In this document: piece after piece, positions 1-8,800 of the stretch
Layout of the letters: each line of letters begins with the position of its first letter
How positions within the stretch are numbered: the first letter of the stretch is position 1
Source: DATMQA01 sp035566895
GTDB taxonomy: Bacteria > Verrucomicrobiota > Verrucomicrobiia > Limisphaerales > UBA8199
Direction of reading: 5' to 3'
NCBI GenBank assembly: GCA_035566895.1
Contig: DATMQA010000096.1
Location: forward strand, 1 to 64,000
DNA: 64,000 nucleotides
The notes under the pieces: model-generated
Databases searched by the model: none
What the model saw: only the letters and a program-made list of their open reading frames with translations
Told to the model about the DNA's origin: nothing
Translations under genes and position numbers: made by a program

Positions 1-470
1 AGTTGACCGCCGGCGCTCCGAACAATGCCATTTTCAATGCCAGCGCGGCCGGCCAGTTCGCCATCTCCTGGATGCAAAACAATAGCTGGACCGAAGGCAC
101 CGGCACACCGCAGACCCCCACGACCACCGGGATAACGTTTTCCACCCTCAGCAACTTTGTGGGCGTTGCCGACGAAAATCTCGGCACCTTCAGTTACAAC
201 GGCGCCACCAGCGGCAGCTCAGCCTACACCCTCGGCCTGACTCCGTCCTTTTCCGCTGATGTTCTCGCCGGTGGCACGGTCAGCTTGCGTATATTTGCGG
301 CGGATAGCGCCGTCAGTTACCTGTCCGACTCCCGCACTTTCGGCACCGCCTCCAGCCGCCCGCTGCTGACCATCTCCGCCGTCCCGGAGCCGGGCGCGTT
401 CGCGCTGGGCCTGCTAAGCCTTGGTGTCGCCGCTGGTTGCCGCTCCGCTTTCCGCTCCCGGACAGGATGA
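1..470 (+). CDS. PEP-CTERM sorted exported protein, 5' truncated by the window
   Basis: The reading frame is open from the window edge, so the true start lies upstream. The visible 155 residues are Ser/Thr/Gly/Ala-rich and end in a compact PEP-CTERM signal: VPEP, a hydrophobic stretch (FALGLLSLGVAA), then a short basic tail (CRSAFRSRTG). In this system the PEP motif is recognised by exosortase, the hydrophobic segment is cleaved and the protein is surface-anchored or released with exopolysaccharide. The segment before it (about residues 50-125, ending SRPLLTISA) resembles the C-terminal part of DNRLRE-type beta domains of extracellular proteins. The stop codon overlaps the ATG of the next gene (ATGA), suggesting translational coupling. 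The sorting signal is clear; the upstream fold is inference. Confidence 0.75.
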   Translation, partial: LTAGAPNNAIFNASAAGQFAISWMQNNSWTEGTGTPQTPTTTGITFSTLSNFVGVADENLGTFSYNGATSGSSAYTLGLTPSFSADVLAGGTVSLRIFAADSAVSYLSDSRTFGTASSRPLLTISAVPEPGAFALGLLSLGVAAGCRSAFRSRTG

Positions 471-1177
471 AGTCCGCCCGCTCACCCCGCGCTTTCACGC
501 TCATCGAACTGCTCGTTGTCGTTGCTATCATTGCAGTTCTGGCCGGGTTGCTGCTGCCCGCGTTGAACCGCGCCCGGGATCGGGCGCGTTCCACTCAATG
601 CCTGGGCAACCTGCGCCAATGGGGACTCGCCTACCGCCAGTACGCCGATGACAACAAAGACTACCTGCCCCGCCGCGGCCAGGGCGTGAAGCCCCTGGAC
701 CAAATTGACCGGCCCGAGGATTGGTTCAACGCCCTGCCGCCCTATGTGAGCTTGTCGTCCTACCAGCAGCTCTTTACCAACGGCCAAAGACTTCAGGCGA
801 AAGCGCCGTCCGTATTTGTCTGTCCCGCTGCGGCTGACCCCGGCAGCAATCATTTCCTGCCCTACGCCATGAACATGAACCTCTGCCCCTGGGGCAATTC
901 CGGGACCACCGAACCCACGAAGTTCGGCGATGTCGTTCGTCCCGCCGAGGTCGTCGCCCTGGCGGACGCCTTCGGCCCTTACTCGGCGGCTTACCCCTCG
1001 AAAAATGCCTACAGCCCCCTACCGAGGCACAACCATCGGGTGAACCTTCTTTTCCTCGCTGGCCAGGCGCAATCCTTTGCCGGCGATTATGTCGGCTGCG
1101 GCGTCGGCGATCCGGGCCGCGTGGACGTGCGATGGCTCACCGGAACCGATAGTGACGCGGGCGCCGCCAAATACTGA
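467..1177 (+). CDS. Type II secretion/type IV pilin-like prepilin (verrucomicrobial pseudopilin)
   Basis: A short basic leader (MKSARSPRA) is followed by the prepilin peptidase site and hydrophobic helix FTLIELLVVVAIIAVLAG, with the conserved Glu at +5 of the mature form. The soluble part has the Cys-x-x-N-LRQWG segment typical of the abundant verrucomicrobial/planctomycete pseudopilins, and a degenerate version of their H-x9-DG tail (RHNHRVNLLFLAGQAQ instead of a clean FADGH). An ATG 30 bases further upstream (437) is in frame, but 467 overlaps the upstream stop as ATGA and gives a normal leader length, so 467 is preferred. Such proteins are exported, methylated pseudopilins; the specific partner is unknown. 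The lost DGH may mean divergent function. Confidence 0.85.
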   Translation: MKSARSPRAFTLIELLVVVAIIAVLAGLLLPALNRARDRARSTQCLGNLRQWGLAYRQYADDNKDYLPRRGQGVKPLDQIDRPEDWFNALPPYVSLSSYQQLFTNGQRLQAKAPSVFVCPAAADPGSNHFLPYAMNMNLCPWGNSGTTEPTKFGDVVRPAEVVALADAFGPYSAAYPSKNAYSPLPRHNHRVNLLFLAGQAQSFAGDYVGCGVGDPGRVDVRWLTGTDSDAGAAKY

Positions 1178-1192
1178 TATCCCGGCCCGCGC

Positions 1193-1570
1193 TCAACCGT
1201 GCAGCAGCTTGCGCAGTTTCCCCCAGGTCCCCTTCATCGCCTTCTCGCTCTGCTTTTCCATTCGCCGGTACAGCCCCACTACTTCCCATCCGGCCGCCGT
1301 GAGCTTTGCCCCGCCGCCGGTCTTCCCGCCGCGAACCACTTCCACCACCGGCCGGCTGAACCACCGGTTCGTCGTCTTCACCAGCGTCCACGCCCGCATG
1401 TAAGACATATCCATTCGCGCGGCCGCCGCTCGCAGACTCCCCGTTTCGGCAACGTGCTCCAGCAGGTCCACGCGCCCCGGCCCCAGCGCCGTTTCGCCAT
1501 GGCACATCACCCGCAAACGTGGCCGCAGCACCACCCCGCCGCGAACTTTCTTGTCCTTGCGCATACCCAC
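1193..1570 (-). CDS. ModE-like winged-helix (LysR-type HTH) regulator
   Basis: A 125-residue protein consisting only of a winged helix-turn-helix of the ModE N-terminal/LysR type: LLEHVAETGSLRAAAARMDMSYMRAWTLVKTTNRWF around residues 37-72 is the HTH with recognition helix, and the following PVVEVVRGGKTGGGAKLTAAG is the wing. Full-length ModE carries C-terminal molybdate-binding MOP domains; these are absent here, as in the many stand-alone ModE_N regulators, so the effector is unknown. It is convergent with the preceding pseudopilin (16-base gap), so it is not in its operon. No molybdenum transport or cofactor gene lies nearby. The domain assignment is firm; the regulated genes are not known. 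Confidence 0.85.
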   Translation of the reverse strand: MGMRKDKKVRGGVVLRPRLRVMCHGETALGPGRVDLLEHVAETGSLRAAAARMDMSYMRAWTLVKTTNRWFSRPVVEVVRGGKTGGGAKLTAAGWEVVGLYRRMEKQSEKAMKGTWGKLRKLLHG

Positions 1571-1788
1571 CTAAGTTGCGGCCCGCCCGCCGCCACCGTC
1601 AACTCCCAACTGCCTTTCAAATGCAGGGCAGGGAGGATGGGCTTTCGCGCGCGCCGGGTTCGTCGAGGAGCGAATGCGATTGATCGAACTGCGCCGCGAC
1701 GACCGATAACGTTGAAACAATGAAAACGAGTGCGACCAGTGCTCTTGAGCTGTTCATGTGTCCCTCACTTTAGTGCTCCCGTGCAACT

Positions 1789-1828
1789 GTTGCCACCGTC
1801 GGCAACTCCAGGCGAGACAATTCTCGCC
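1789..1828 (-). terminator. Two consecutive hairpins downstream of bufC
   Basis: Two perfect stem-loops lie just after the bufC stop: 1789-1806 (6-bp stem GTTGCC/GGCAAC) and 1811-1828 (7-bp stem GGCGAGA/TCTCGCC with loop CAAT). There is no clear U-tract, so a Rho-independent terminator is only possible; they could instead stabilise the 3' end of the operon transcript. The rest of 1571-1861 shows no supportable gene. Confidence 0.35.
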
Positions 1829-1861
1829 GGTTTCGGATTCATTCGTGTGATATGTCCCCCA

Positions 1862-2809
1862 TCACTGCCTCATCTCGACCGACTGAAAGAATCCTTCCGC
1901 AGTCCAGTTGCGAAACCAGAGTTTCAGGTCGGCGGCGAGTTGCTCCACTTCGGCATTCCCGGTCATGGCGGCGCGTTCGACCGCTTCGCCGATGGTCTGC
2001 CCTTCCTTGATAGCGTGCAGCAGCTCAAATTCGATGCGAGAGAGATTGTAGCGGCGAACGATGTAGTCGCGGCGGGTGAGTGCAACGAACGATTCGCACA
2101 AAGAGGGGATGGGAACAGGCTTGTCGTCTTTCGCCCGCCTCATTGCCGTGTAGTAGTCGTTCACCGGAAACCGCGCAGACAATAGCTGCAAACAAGAGGC
2201 GGGATGAAGCCGCGCCTGCGCCCAGCGATGAGGTGAGATGCAAAGAAGTTGGCCGGCAACAAGCAGCGGCTTGCCCTCAACGCCTGGACCGTCGAAGACT
2301 TCATAAATGGCCCATTCGAGCCGTGCGAGGTCTATAAAAAAGTCAGGCCAATCCTGCGCGAAAGCCGGTTCCTCGCCCGCTGAATCTGCTAAAGCGGAGT
2401 CAGATTCGTCGGGGCCAGGACTCGGACGAGTTTCCTGAAGGTAACGCGGAAAATGCCTTCCCAGTTCGTTAAGTGTATAGCTGCGGGAGGGATATTCCTG
2501 AAGGTAGCCGAAAGCGAACCCATCGAAAGCTTCTTCGCCAAGCGTCCGCTTCAACATCGGATAAACTTCGCCGAGGCATTCCAGGAGGCGCGTGTGATAG
2601 GCATTCGCGTAAATGGCCACTCGTTCAGCGGCAGAAAGCGCCCGCGAACGAGTAATGACTTTTTCAAGCTGGCCGGGAGGCAGATGCATGAGGCGTTTTG
2701 CCGCGTCCGAGTCCGCGCCCGCTTGGACACCGTCGGGGTGCGTGATGACCGCTTGAAACCAGCGCTGGACCCGGCTGACTTCTTCAGGTGGAACGCGGTG
2801 CGCGTTCAT
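1862..2809 (-). CDS. bufC: BufC/HvfC-family partner protein (DUF2063 N-terminal domain)
   Basis: A 315-residue protein whose N-terminal part (about residues 14-120, WFQAVITHP...RSRALSAAERVAIYANAYHTRLLECLGEVYPMLKRTLG...YPSRSYTLNELG) is the DUF2063 'putative DNA-binding domain' found in partners of DUF692 enzymes. Despite that name, in bufferin and methanobactin-like systems this partner is thought to present the Cys-rich precursor peptide to the iron enzyme. The C-terminal half (about 160-315) is a second less conserved helical region, as in BufC/HvfC proteins. Its ATG overlaps the bufB stop by four bases, so the two are translationally coupled, and it is the last gene of the locus. Family membership is strong; the role is by analogy with characterised bufferin clusters. 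Confidence 0.85.
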   Translation of the reverse strand: MNAHRVPPEEVSRVQRWFQAVITHPDGVQAGADSDAAKRLMHLPPGQLEKVITRSRALSAAERVAIYANAYHTRLLECLGEVYPMLKRTLGEEAFDGFAFGYLQEYPSRSYTLNELGRHFPRYLQETRPSPGPDESDSALADSAGEEPAFAQDWPDFFIDLARLEWAIYEVFDGPGVEGKPLLVAGQLLCISPHRWAQARLHPASCLQLLSARFPVNDYYTAMRRAKDDKPVPIPSLCESFVALTRRDYIVRRYNLSRIEFELLHAIKEGQTIGEAVERAAMTGNAEVEQLAADLKLWFRNWTAEGFFQSVEMRQ

Positions 2810-3753
2810 AGCACCTCGGCGGCGATGTGGTGGAGCGGATGCGGCACGGCGAGGTCGCCTTCAGAGACACCCATCGCCGCGGTTGCCTGCTCGCCGTTCG
2901 CTGCGGCCATCCTTGTGTCAGCCAACTCTTCGCCCATATGCTGTTTGGCCTTGAGCACCTCGGCGTGCAGCACGGGGAATGGCGGGATCCTCGCGTCCCA
3001 TTCCAGCAAGGTCGAAACCCCGCCTGTGAGTCTGTGCGCCAGGCCATAGAGTTTCCACACCGGGTCGATGACGTGGTTGTCGTGGGTGTCAATCAGGTGC
3101 GTCTGGCGATTGGTATGTCCGGCCAGATGAAACTGAACGACGCGCTCGTGCGGCACGCTGCGAATGAATTCTTCCGGGTCGAAGTCGTGGTTCACGCTGG
3201 AGACGTATACGTTGTTCACGTCGAGCAGCAGACCGCAGTTCACCTCCTCAGCCATCCGCGCAATAAACTCCCATTCGCTCAGGGTAGAACCCGTGAAACC
3301 CACGTAAGTGCTGGGATTCTCAAGAACTAACGGACGCTCCAAAAAATCCTGGACCGTGCGGATGCGCTCGACGACGTGCTTGAGAGACAGCTCAGTGAGC
3401 GGCATAGGCAGCAAGTCGTGTGTGTTGCGTCCGGCGACACCCGTCCAACAGACGTGATCGGAAATCCACAGCGGTTTGATGTCCCGGGCCAGCCCTTTGA
3501 GCTTATCCAGGTATTCAAAGTTGAGCGGATCGGCGCTGCCAATCGAGAGCGAAACCCCGTGCATGACCACCGGGTAACGCTCGGCAATCCGCTCGAGCAC
3601 GTATCGGGGACGCCCCTGCGAGTCCATGAAATTCTCCGAGATGACCTCGAACCAATCCACGTTGGGCTGGTTCTCGAGAATATAATCGAAGTGAACAGTT
3701 CGGAGACCCAACCCCAAACCAAGATGTGGATGGCCAAGTCGTTTGGTGATCAT
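2806..3753 (-). CDS. bufB: BufB, multinuclear non-heme iron oxidase (MNIO/DUF692)
   Basis: A 315-residue DUF692 TIM-barrel enzyme of the MbnB/TglH/BufB family, which modifies cysteines in ribosomal peptides with a multinuclear iron centre. Expected ligand motifs are all visible: MHG (His65), SDH (Asp99/His100), VLEN (Glu145), LLLDVNN (Asp178), FHLAGH (His209, His213), DTHDNH (Asp222-His227) and LLEWD (Glu251). The start is followed by the typical LGLGLGLR. It sits between the Cys-rich precursor gene and bufC, the canonical bufferin order. In studied bufferins the modified Cys binds copper; here the substrate is inferred to be the product of 3866-4318. About 35 C-terminal residues (ANGEQATAAMG...) are a loose tail. 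Confidence 0.92.
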   Translation of the reverse strand: MITKRLGHPHLGLGLGLRTVHFDYILENQPNVDWFEVISENFMDSQGRPRYVLERIAERYPVVMHGVSLSIGSADPLNFEYLDKLKGLARDIKPLWISDHVCWTGVAGRNTHDLLPMPLTELSLKHVVERIRTVQDFLERPLVLENPSTYVGFTGSTLSEWEFIARMAEEVNCGLLLDVNNVYVSSVNHDFDPEEFIRSVPHERVVQFHLAGHTNRQTHLIDTHDNHVIDPVWKLYGLAHRLTGGVSTLLEWDARIPPFPVLHAEVLKAKQHMGEELADTRMAAANGEQATAAMGVSEGDLAVPHPLHHIAAEVL

Positions 3754-3865
3754 GATAATAAGTCTGCGGCGGTGCTGAATGGAATTCGGGGAGGCGGGCG
3801 GCCTGAGAACTCCCGAACCGCTGCCTTGCCCGTAGCGTGTTTTGAGCCAGCGTGCTTCTGCGGCC

Positions 3866-4318
3866 TCAGGCCTTCGCCTTGGGAGCGTCGCCGAATGTCT
3901 TGCCTGCCTTTTTCATCTGGGCTTCAAAAGCCTTGCGCGCCTTCTTCCAGGTTTTTTCCTTCAGCGGCACTTCGCAACCCCCTTGGCCTTTGCAGGAGTT
4001 CTGCCCGGGATACTCGCCGCAACCGCCCTGGCCTTTGCAGGAGTTGTCGCCCTTGCAGGAATGTTTTTCCGCGACGGCGCAATTGCCCTGGCCAGCGCAG
4101 GAATTGTCACCCCCTTTTCCTTTGCCTTTGCAGGTGTTCAAGCCGCGGCAGACGTGTTTGTCCTCCAGTAGCAGGGCCGGGTCGTGTTTTTCGTTCTTGT
4201 CGGCGGCACGTCCTGCCAGGCTTGTGCCCAGTAGCACTCCACCAAAGGCAGCCATCGTCAGCTTGCTGAAGTCGCGGCGCGACAGCCTTGCCGATGTTAC
4301 ACTGATTCGATTTTTCAT
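3866..4318 (-). CDS. Bufferin-like Cys-rich RiPP precursor with twin-arginine signal
   Basis: Start taken at the ATG whose product begins MKNRISV; an upstream in-frame ATG (4369) would only add a non-signal extension. Residues 11-39 form a Tat signal: SRRDFSK (Arg14-Arg15) followed by hydrophobic MAAFGGVLLGTSLAG and A-A cleavage region. The mature part has nine cysteines at 57, 63, 74, 80, 88, 94, 100, 109 and 115, always in C-x5-C spacing, mostly NSCKGQGGC-like repeats rich in Lys and Gly. A charged tail (KTWKKARKAFEAQMKKAG) follows. This matches BufA2-type bufferin precursors, whose cysteines are oxidised by BufB/BufC to bind copper. A Tat rather than Sec signal fits folding and modification in the cytoplasm before export. 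The bound metal is inference. Confidence 0.88.
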   Translation of the reverse strand: MKNRISVTSARLSRRDFSKLTMAAFGGVLLGTSLAGRAADKNEKHDPALLLEDKHVCRGLNTCKGKGKGGDNSCAGQGNCAVAEKHSCKGDNSCKGQGGCGEYPGQNSCKGQGGCEVPLKEKTWKKARKAFEAQMKKAGKTFGDAPKAKA

Positions 4319-4355
4319 GTCGTTTTCTTTGTTATTCGGCTGATGACCTGGTTCA

Positions 4356-4378
4356 GTCGCACACACCATGTGCGCGAC
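4356..4378 (-). promoter_or_regulatory. Inverted repeat upstream of the bufferin precursor gene
   Basis: A 10-bp inverted repeat with one mismatch and a 3-base spacer (GTCGCACACA / TGTGCGCGAC) lies 38-60 bases upstream of the precursor ATG, in the only sizeable gap (4319-4453) of the operon. Just upstream on the coding strand is GAGAAACC, compatible with an ECF-sigma -35 element. It may be an operator or internal promoter that uncouples precursor expression from the sigma/anti-sigma genes. Confidence 0.35.
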
Positions 4379-4453
4379 TCATCAGTTGGTTTCTCCAAAG
4401 TGTGAACGCTGTGCGGGGAGATTTATTCCACGTTTTCCAGTGGTTGAGCGGTT

Positions 4454-5194
4454 TCACAAATACTTCCGGAGTACGGCCTCACCGGCGGTGCTGGTGAGCA
4501 GGTAGGTTTTGGGTCCCCTGGCCCAACCGGCAGTCGTCACGCCATCGCTCTGCGAAAGATGCGGGGTCTCGGAGGGAGTGAAATCGCGAAACTGCGTGCG
4601 ATCAATGATGAACAAGTCCACGTGCTCCTTGCCGTTGAGCACGAAACAGAGCAGCGTTACTTTTTGACCTTTCCAGTCCACTACCCGACACCCTTCCGTT
4701 GGTTTGCCGCGCAACGCGGCGGGGAGATCAAAGTTAGCATCGATGTCCCGCTCTTTCAACCATTGCTGAATTCTGCCCAAATCCTGGGCCATAAAGCTCA
4801 CGTGCTCGGTCATGTTCATCGAGTTCTGGATCATGGCCTTGCGGAAAGCGGAGAATTGCGGTTGATTTGACGGCCTGGGCCAAAACGTCCCGATGGCGGC
4901 AAGCAGCACTATCGCCGCCGCCGCCGCCAGCCATGCGGGTTGTCTCCACCATGCGACCCGGCGGACGAGCTTTCGCTGTGCCAGCAGGTTGGCTTTCAAA
5001 TGCGCCGGCGGTTTTACTGAGGCTCTCAGTTTGGCTTGGATGCGGCTCTCGATGGCGGTTTCGTCGGCAAACCATCGCGCGAGTTCCGGGTCGCGCTTGA
5101 GATGCTCCAGTGCCTCCTGGAACTGGTGATCTGCGGCATCCTGACCGCCCAGGCGGTAGGCTTGCAGAATCAATTTGGTCTCCTGATTGTTCAT
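4454..5194 (-). CDS. Membrane anti-sigma factor of the bufferin locus
   Basis: The start is the ATG giving MNNQETKLILQAYR, one base after the stop of the sigma gene; the longer open frame only overlaps sigma. The 246-residue protein has a cytoplasmic N-terminal part of about 85 residues (DHQFQEALEHLKRDPELARWFADETAIESRIQAKL), one membrane segment at about 88-108 (PAWLAAAAAIVLLAAIGTFWP) and an extracytoplasmic domain (LPAALRGKPTEGCRVVDWKGQKVTLLCFVLNGKEHVDLFIIDR) with two cysteines and a histidine. That is the topology of anti-sigma factors; no zinc-binding ZAS motif is visible. The outer Cys/His residues might sense metal or redox state (inference). Adjacency to an ECF sigma and to the bufferin genes supports the assignment. 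Confidence 0.75.
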   Translation of the reverse strand: MNNQETKLILQAYRLGGQDAADHQFQEALEHLKRDPELARWFADETAIESRIQAKLRASVKPPAHLKANLLAQRKLVRRVAWWRQPAWLAAAAAIVLLAAIGTFWPRPSNQPQFSAFRKAMIQNSMNMTEHVSFMAQDLGRIQQWLKERDIDANFDLPAALRGKPTEGCRVVDWKGQKVTLLCFVLNGKEHVDLFIIDRTQFRDFTPSETPHLSQSDGVTTAGWARGPKTYLLTSTAGEAVLRKYL

Positions 5195-5195
5195 G

Positions 5196-5771
5196 CTACG
5201 ACTGCTTGGCTTTCGATTGCTGGTCCAGCGGCACGATCTTGCGCTGTGCGCTAGCGCCCTTGGCGGCCAACGATTCGCGCATGAGCGCTTTGGCCCTCGA
5301 GAGCCGCGACATGACTGTGCCGATGGGAATGTCAAGAATCTCGGCGATTTCCGTATAAGAGTGCTCTTCCAAATAGTAGAGTATGAGCGGTACTCGATAG
5401 CGCTCATTGATTCCGAGCAACGCTTCCCGAACGGTGTCATTTTCGAGTGTGTCCGCCATTTCGGCCGTGACGAACGGCAGCTCGTGTTCCACCGTGCTGA
5501 TTTCCAGGTGCGGCAGCCGCGCCTCCCGGTTTTTCCAGCCCAGAAAGACGCGGTACAGCGCCGTGAACAACCAGCTCTTCAGCCTTGTATGGTCACGAAC
5601 CTGCCCGCCCTTGGTGAGAAGCCGGGCAAAGGTCTCTTGCGTCAGTTCGCAGGCATCGTTCTCGTTGCCTGTTAGACTGTACGCAAACCCATACAGACTT
5701 TCATAGAACGAGCTCACGGCTTGCTCGTAATCCGGTTCGTTCACATCAGTACGAGAGTTCTGGAAGTCCAT
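5196..5771 (-). CDS. ECF-type RNA polymerase sigma factor
   Basis: A 191-residue sigma-70 family protein with only regions 2 and 4. Region 2 is at about residues 17-85 (SFYESLYGFAYSLTGNENDACELTQETFARLL, then LKSWLFTALYRVFLGWKN) and region 4 at about 120-175 (LGINERYRVPLILYYLEEHSYTEIAEILDIPIGTVMSRLSRAKALMRESL), the latter holding the -35-binding HTH. It is the first gene of a run of five minus-strand genes: sigma, anti-sigma, Cys-rich precursor, bufB, bufC. ECF factors often control bufferin loci in response to copper or other stress, so autoregulation of this operon is the simplest reading. The stop is one base before the anti-sigma ATG. Confidence 0.92.
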   Translation of the reverse strand: MDFQNSRTDVNEPDYEQAVSSFYESLYGFAYSLTGNENDACELTQETFARLLTKGGQVRDHTRLKSWLFTALYRVFLGWKNREARLPHLEISTVEHELPFVTAEMADTLENDTVREALLGINERYRVPLILYYLEEHSYTEIAEILDIPIGTVMSRLSRAKALMRESLAAKGASAQRKIVPLDQQSKAKQS

Positions 5772-5844
5772 TTATTCCCGCGAGTAAGCAAATCCTCAGC
5801 TTTGCCCGGGAAACCCGCGGGCAAATCGGTTCGGTCCCCTTGCG

Positions 5845-8800
5845 TTAGGTTTCATCCAGGCACTGGCGCACGGTCTGGAGCAGCGCGCTGGAGGCGCAGG
5901 GCTTGTGGAGAAAGCGGCTTTTGGTGCGCCGAAAAAACTCGGTGTCCTGGCCGACCACGTCGGCGCTATAGCCGCTCATAAAAATCACGCGCAACCCTGG
6001 CTGCCGGCCCCGGAGTTGTTCGGCCAGGTCCCGTCCGTTTAAGCCTTCCGGCATCACGATGTCGCTCAGGAGCAGCGCAATCTCCGCACCGTTGCGGTCC
6101 CAGACTTCCAACGCTTCCCGGCCGCTGCGGGCTTCGTGAACCTTGTAGCCGTAGCTCTCCAGCATCCGGCGTGTCACCCGCCGGACCGACTCCTCGTCTT
6201 CGACCAGCAGGACGGTTTCAGTGCCGCCGGGCGGCTTGAGTTCGGCCCGCTGCCCCGCCCCTGCTTTGGCCGGCGGCGGAATGGCGGGCAGGAAAACATT
6301 GAAAGTCGTGCCCTTGCCGACCTGGCTCGACACCTCGACCCAGCCCTGGTGCTGCTTCACGATTCCATAGACGGTCGCCAGCCCCAACCCGGTGCCTTTG
6401 CCCGGCTCTTTCGTGGTAAAGAACGGATCGAAAATCCGGGGCAAATGTTCGGGCGCGATCCCGGTCCCGGTGTCACTCACGCTCAAGCAGACGAATTCCC
6501 CGGGCCTGGCTTCAGCCCGGCCGTGAGCCGCGGCCTCATCCAGGACCACCTTGGCGGTGGCGATACGGACCTGGCCGCCGCGGGGCATCGCATCGCGCGC
6601 GTTGACGACCAGGTTCAGCAGCACCTGCTCAATCATCCCGGGGTCGGCTTCGACGAAGGAAGACTCCTTCTCGTAAACGCATTCCAGCCGGATATCCTCG
6701 CGAATGAGGCGCTGCAGCATTTTGATTAAGTTCTTAATCAAATCATCCAGCACCAGCGGCTGAGAACGCATCAGCTCTTTGCGGCTGAACAGGAGGAGCT
6801 GGCGGGTGAGGTTGGCCGCCCGTTCGGCAGCGGCGATCACCTGGTTTAGACCCTGGCTGGTTTCAGCGCTGAGCTGGCCGGGCTCCAGCGACAGCAGTTC
6901 GGCATTGCCGCGGATCACCGCCAGCATGTTGTTGAAATCATGCGCCACGCCGCCTGCCAGTTGCCCGATGGCTTCCAGCTTTTGGGACTGGCGGAACTGC
7001 GCCTCGAGCCGCTTTTGCTCGGTGATGTCGCGGTGGGTCCAGATCCTCCCGTAGTGGGTCCCATCCTTGCCCAGCACCGGAGAGGAATAGCGGTCCAGAA
7101 CCGTTCCGTCGGTGAGTTCGAGCTCATCCCGGCTGACATCGTTCGGGTGAGCGTAGAGGTGCTCGACTTTCGCCAGGAAAGCCTGAGGGTCCTTCATCTT
7201 CCCCATCGCGAACTGCAATTGTTTTCGCTCATCAACGTCGTTGGAGATCTCCGGGGGAATTTTCCACAGCGCGTTCAACCGCTGGTTCTGAAGGATCTTC
7301 TTTCCCTCGGTGTTGACCACCAGGATGCCATCCAGCGACGAGTTCACCTGCGCCTCGAGGAATGCGGTCTTCCACTGCAGCTCGGCTTCGGCCTGTTTTT
7401 GGACCGTAATATCCTGGGCGGTGCCAACGAGGCGCACTATTTTTCCAGCCTCATCACGAACCGCGCAGCCCAGCTCGCGGACCACCCGTTTCTCTCCCGC
7501 CGGCGTGCTAATCCCATAAACGATCTCAAAGGACTTGCCTTCCGTGCGGGCTTGCCGGTTTGTCTCAAGCACCCTTTCTCGGTCAGACACGTCCACCCTC
7601 TCGAAAAACGAATTATAGTTGGTGGCAAGTTTGCCTTTTTCGAGCCCGAAAATGCGGTAGAGTTCGTCCGACCAGGCGATCCGGTCGGCGGCGATATCCC
7701 AGCTCCAATTCCCGTATTTGGCCAGCCGTTGCGCCTCGGCCAGTTCCGCCTCACTCCGCCGCAGGGCTTCTTCCGCCTCTTTCCGTTCCGTGACGTCCTG
7801 TTTAACGGCGATGAAGTGGGTGACCGCTCCCGGTTCGTCCCGCACGGGTGTGATCGTGCTCTCTTCGGTGTAAAGGCTGCCGTCCTTCCGGCGGTTGATC
7901 ATTTCCGCGTGCCACACCCGCCCGGCGCGAATGGTGGCCCAAAGCGCTTTGTAAAAGGCAGGGTCGTGCGCGCCGGATTTGAGCAGGCTCGACTTCCGGC
8001 CGCAGGCCTCCCCCGAGGAGTAGCCGGTCAACTCGCTGAAAGCCGGGTTGACCCAAAGGATTACGCCTTCGCTGTCGGTGATAGCGACCGCGTTAGCCGT
8101 TGCCTCCAGTGCCGTGCTCAGCAACCGCAACTGCTCCTCGCCGTGTTTGCGCTCGGTGACGTCCCAGTTGGTTCCCAATATGCGGATTGGGAGTCCGGAA
8201 GCATCCCGCTGGACCAGGCCGGCCGCCTTGATGTAATGAACGGAGTTGTCCGGCCAGAGGACGCGAAACTCAGTGTCAAAGTCCTTCTCACCGCGCAGGG
8301 CCATTTGGACCTCTTCGTTCGCGCGCGCCCGATCCTCGTGGTGCACGCCGGCCTGCCAGGCCTCGTAAGCGCCTTTGAATTGGTCGGGATTAATGCCATA
8401 GAGCCGGTACATGGCCTCGTCCCAGACGAGCTTATCGGTGATAAGGTCGTGGTCCCAGATGCCGACATTGGCTGCGCGCGTGGCCAGCAGCAGCCGGTCG
8501 GCTAGCTGGCGGGAATTCTCCTCGGCTTGCTGGCGGGCGCGGCGCAGCTCCCGTTGCTCCAAAGAGCGGCGCACCACCGGCGCCAATCGCGCCAGATGGT
8601 CCTTCACCACATAATCGGTCGCGCCCGACTTGAGGCTTTCGACCGCGCGCTCTGCGCCGATGGTCCCGGACACAAAGATAAACGGCACCTCCGGGCAAGC
8701 CTGGCGGGCGAGGACTAACGCCTTGGCCCCATCGAATGACGGCAAGGTGAAGTCCGAAAAAATCAGGTCAAACTTCTCCCGGCCAAGTGCCTGCTCATAC

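Noticed and set aside
6940..8505. 521-residue plus-strand frame
   Set aside because: Antisense to the multi-PAS hybrid kinase; composition of a shadow frame.
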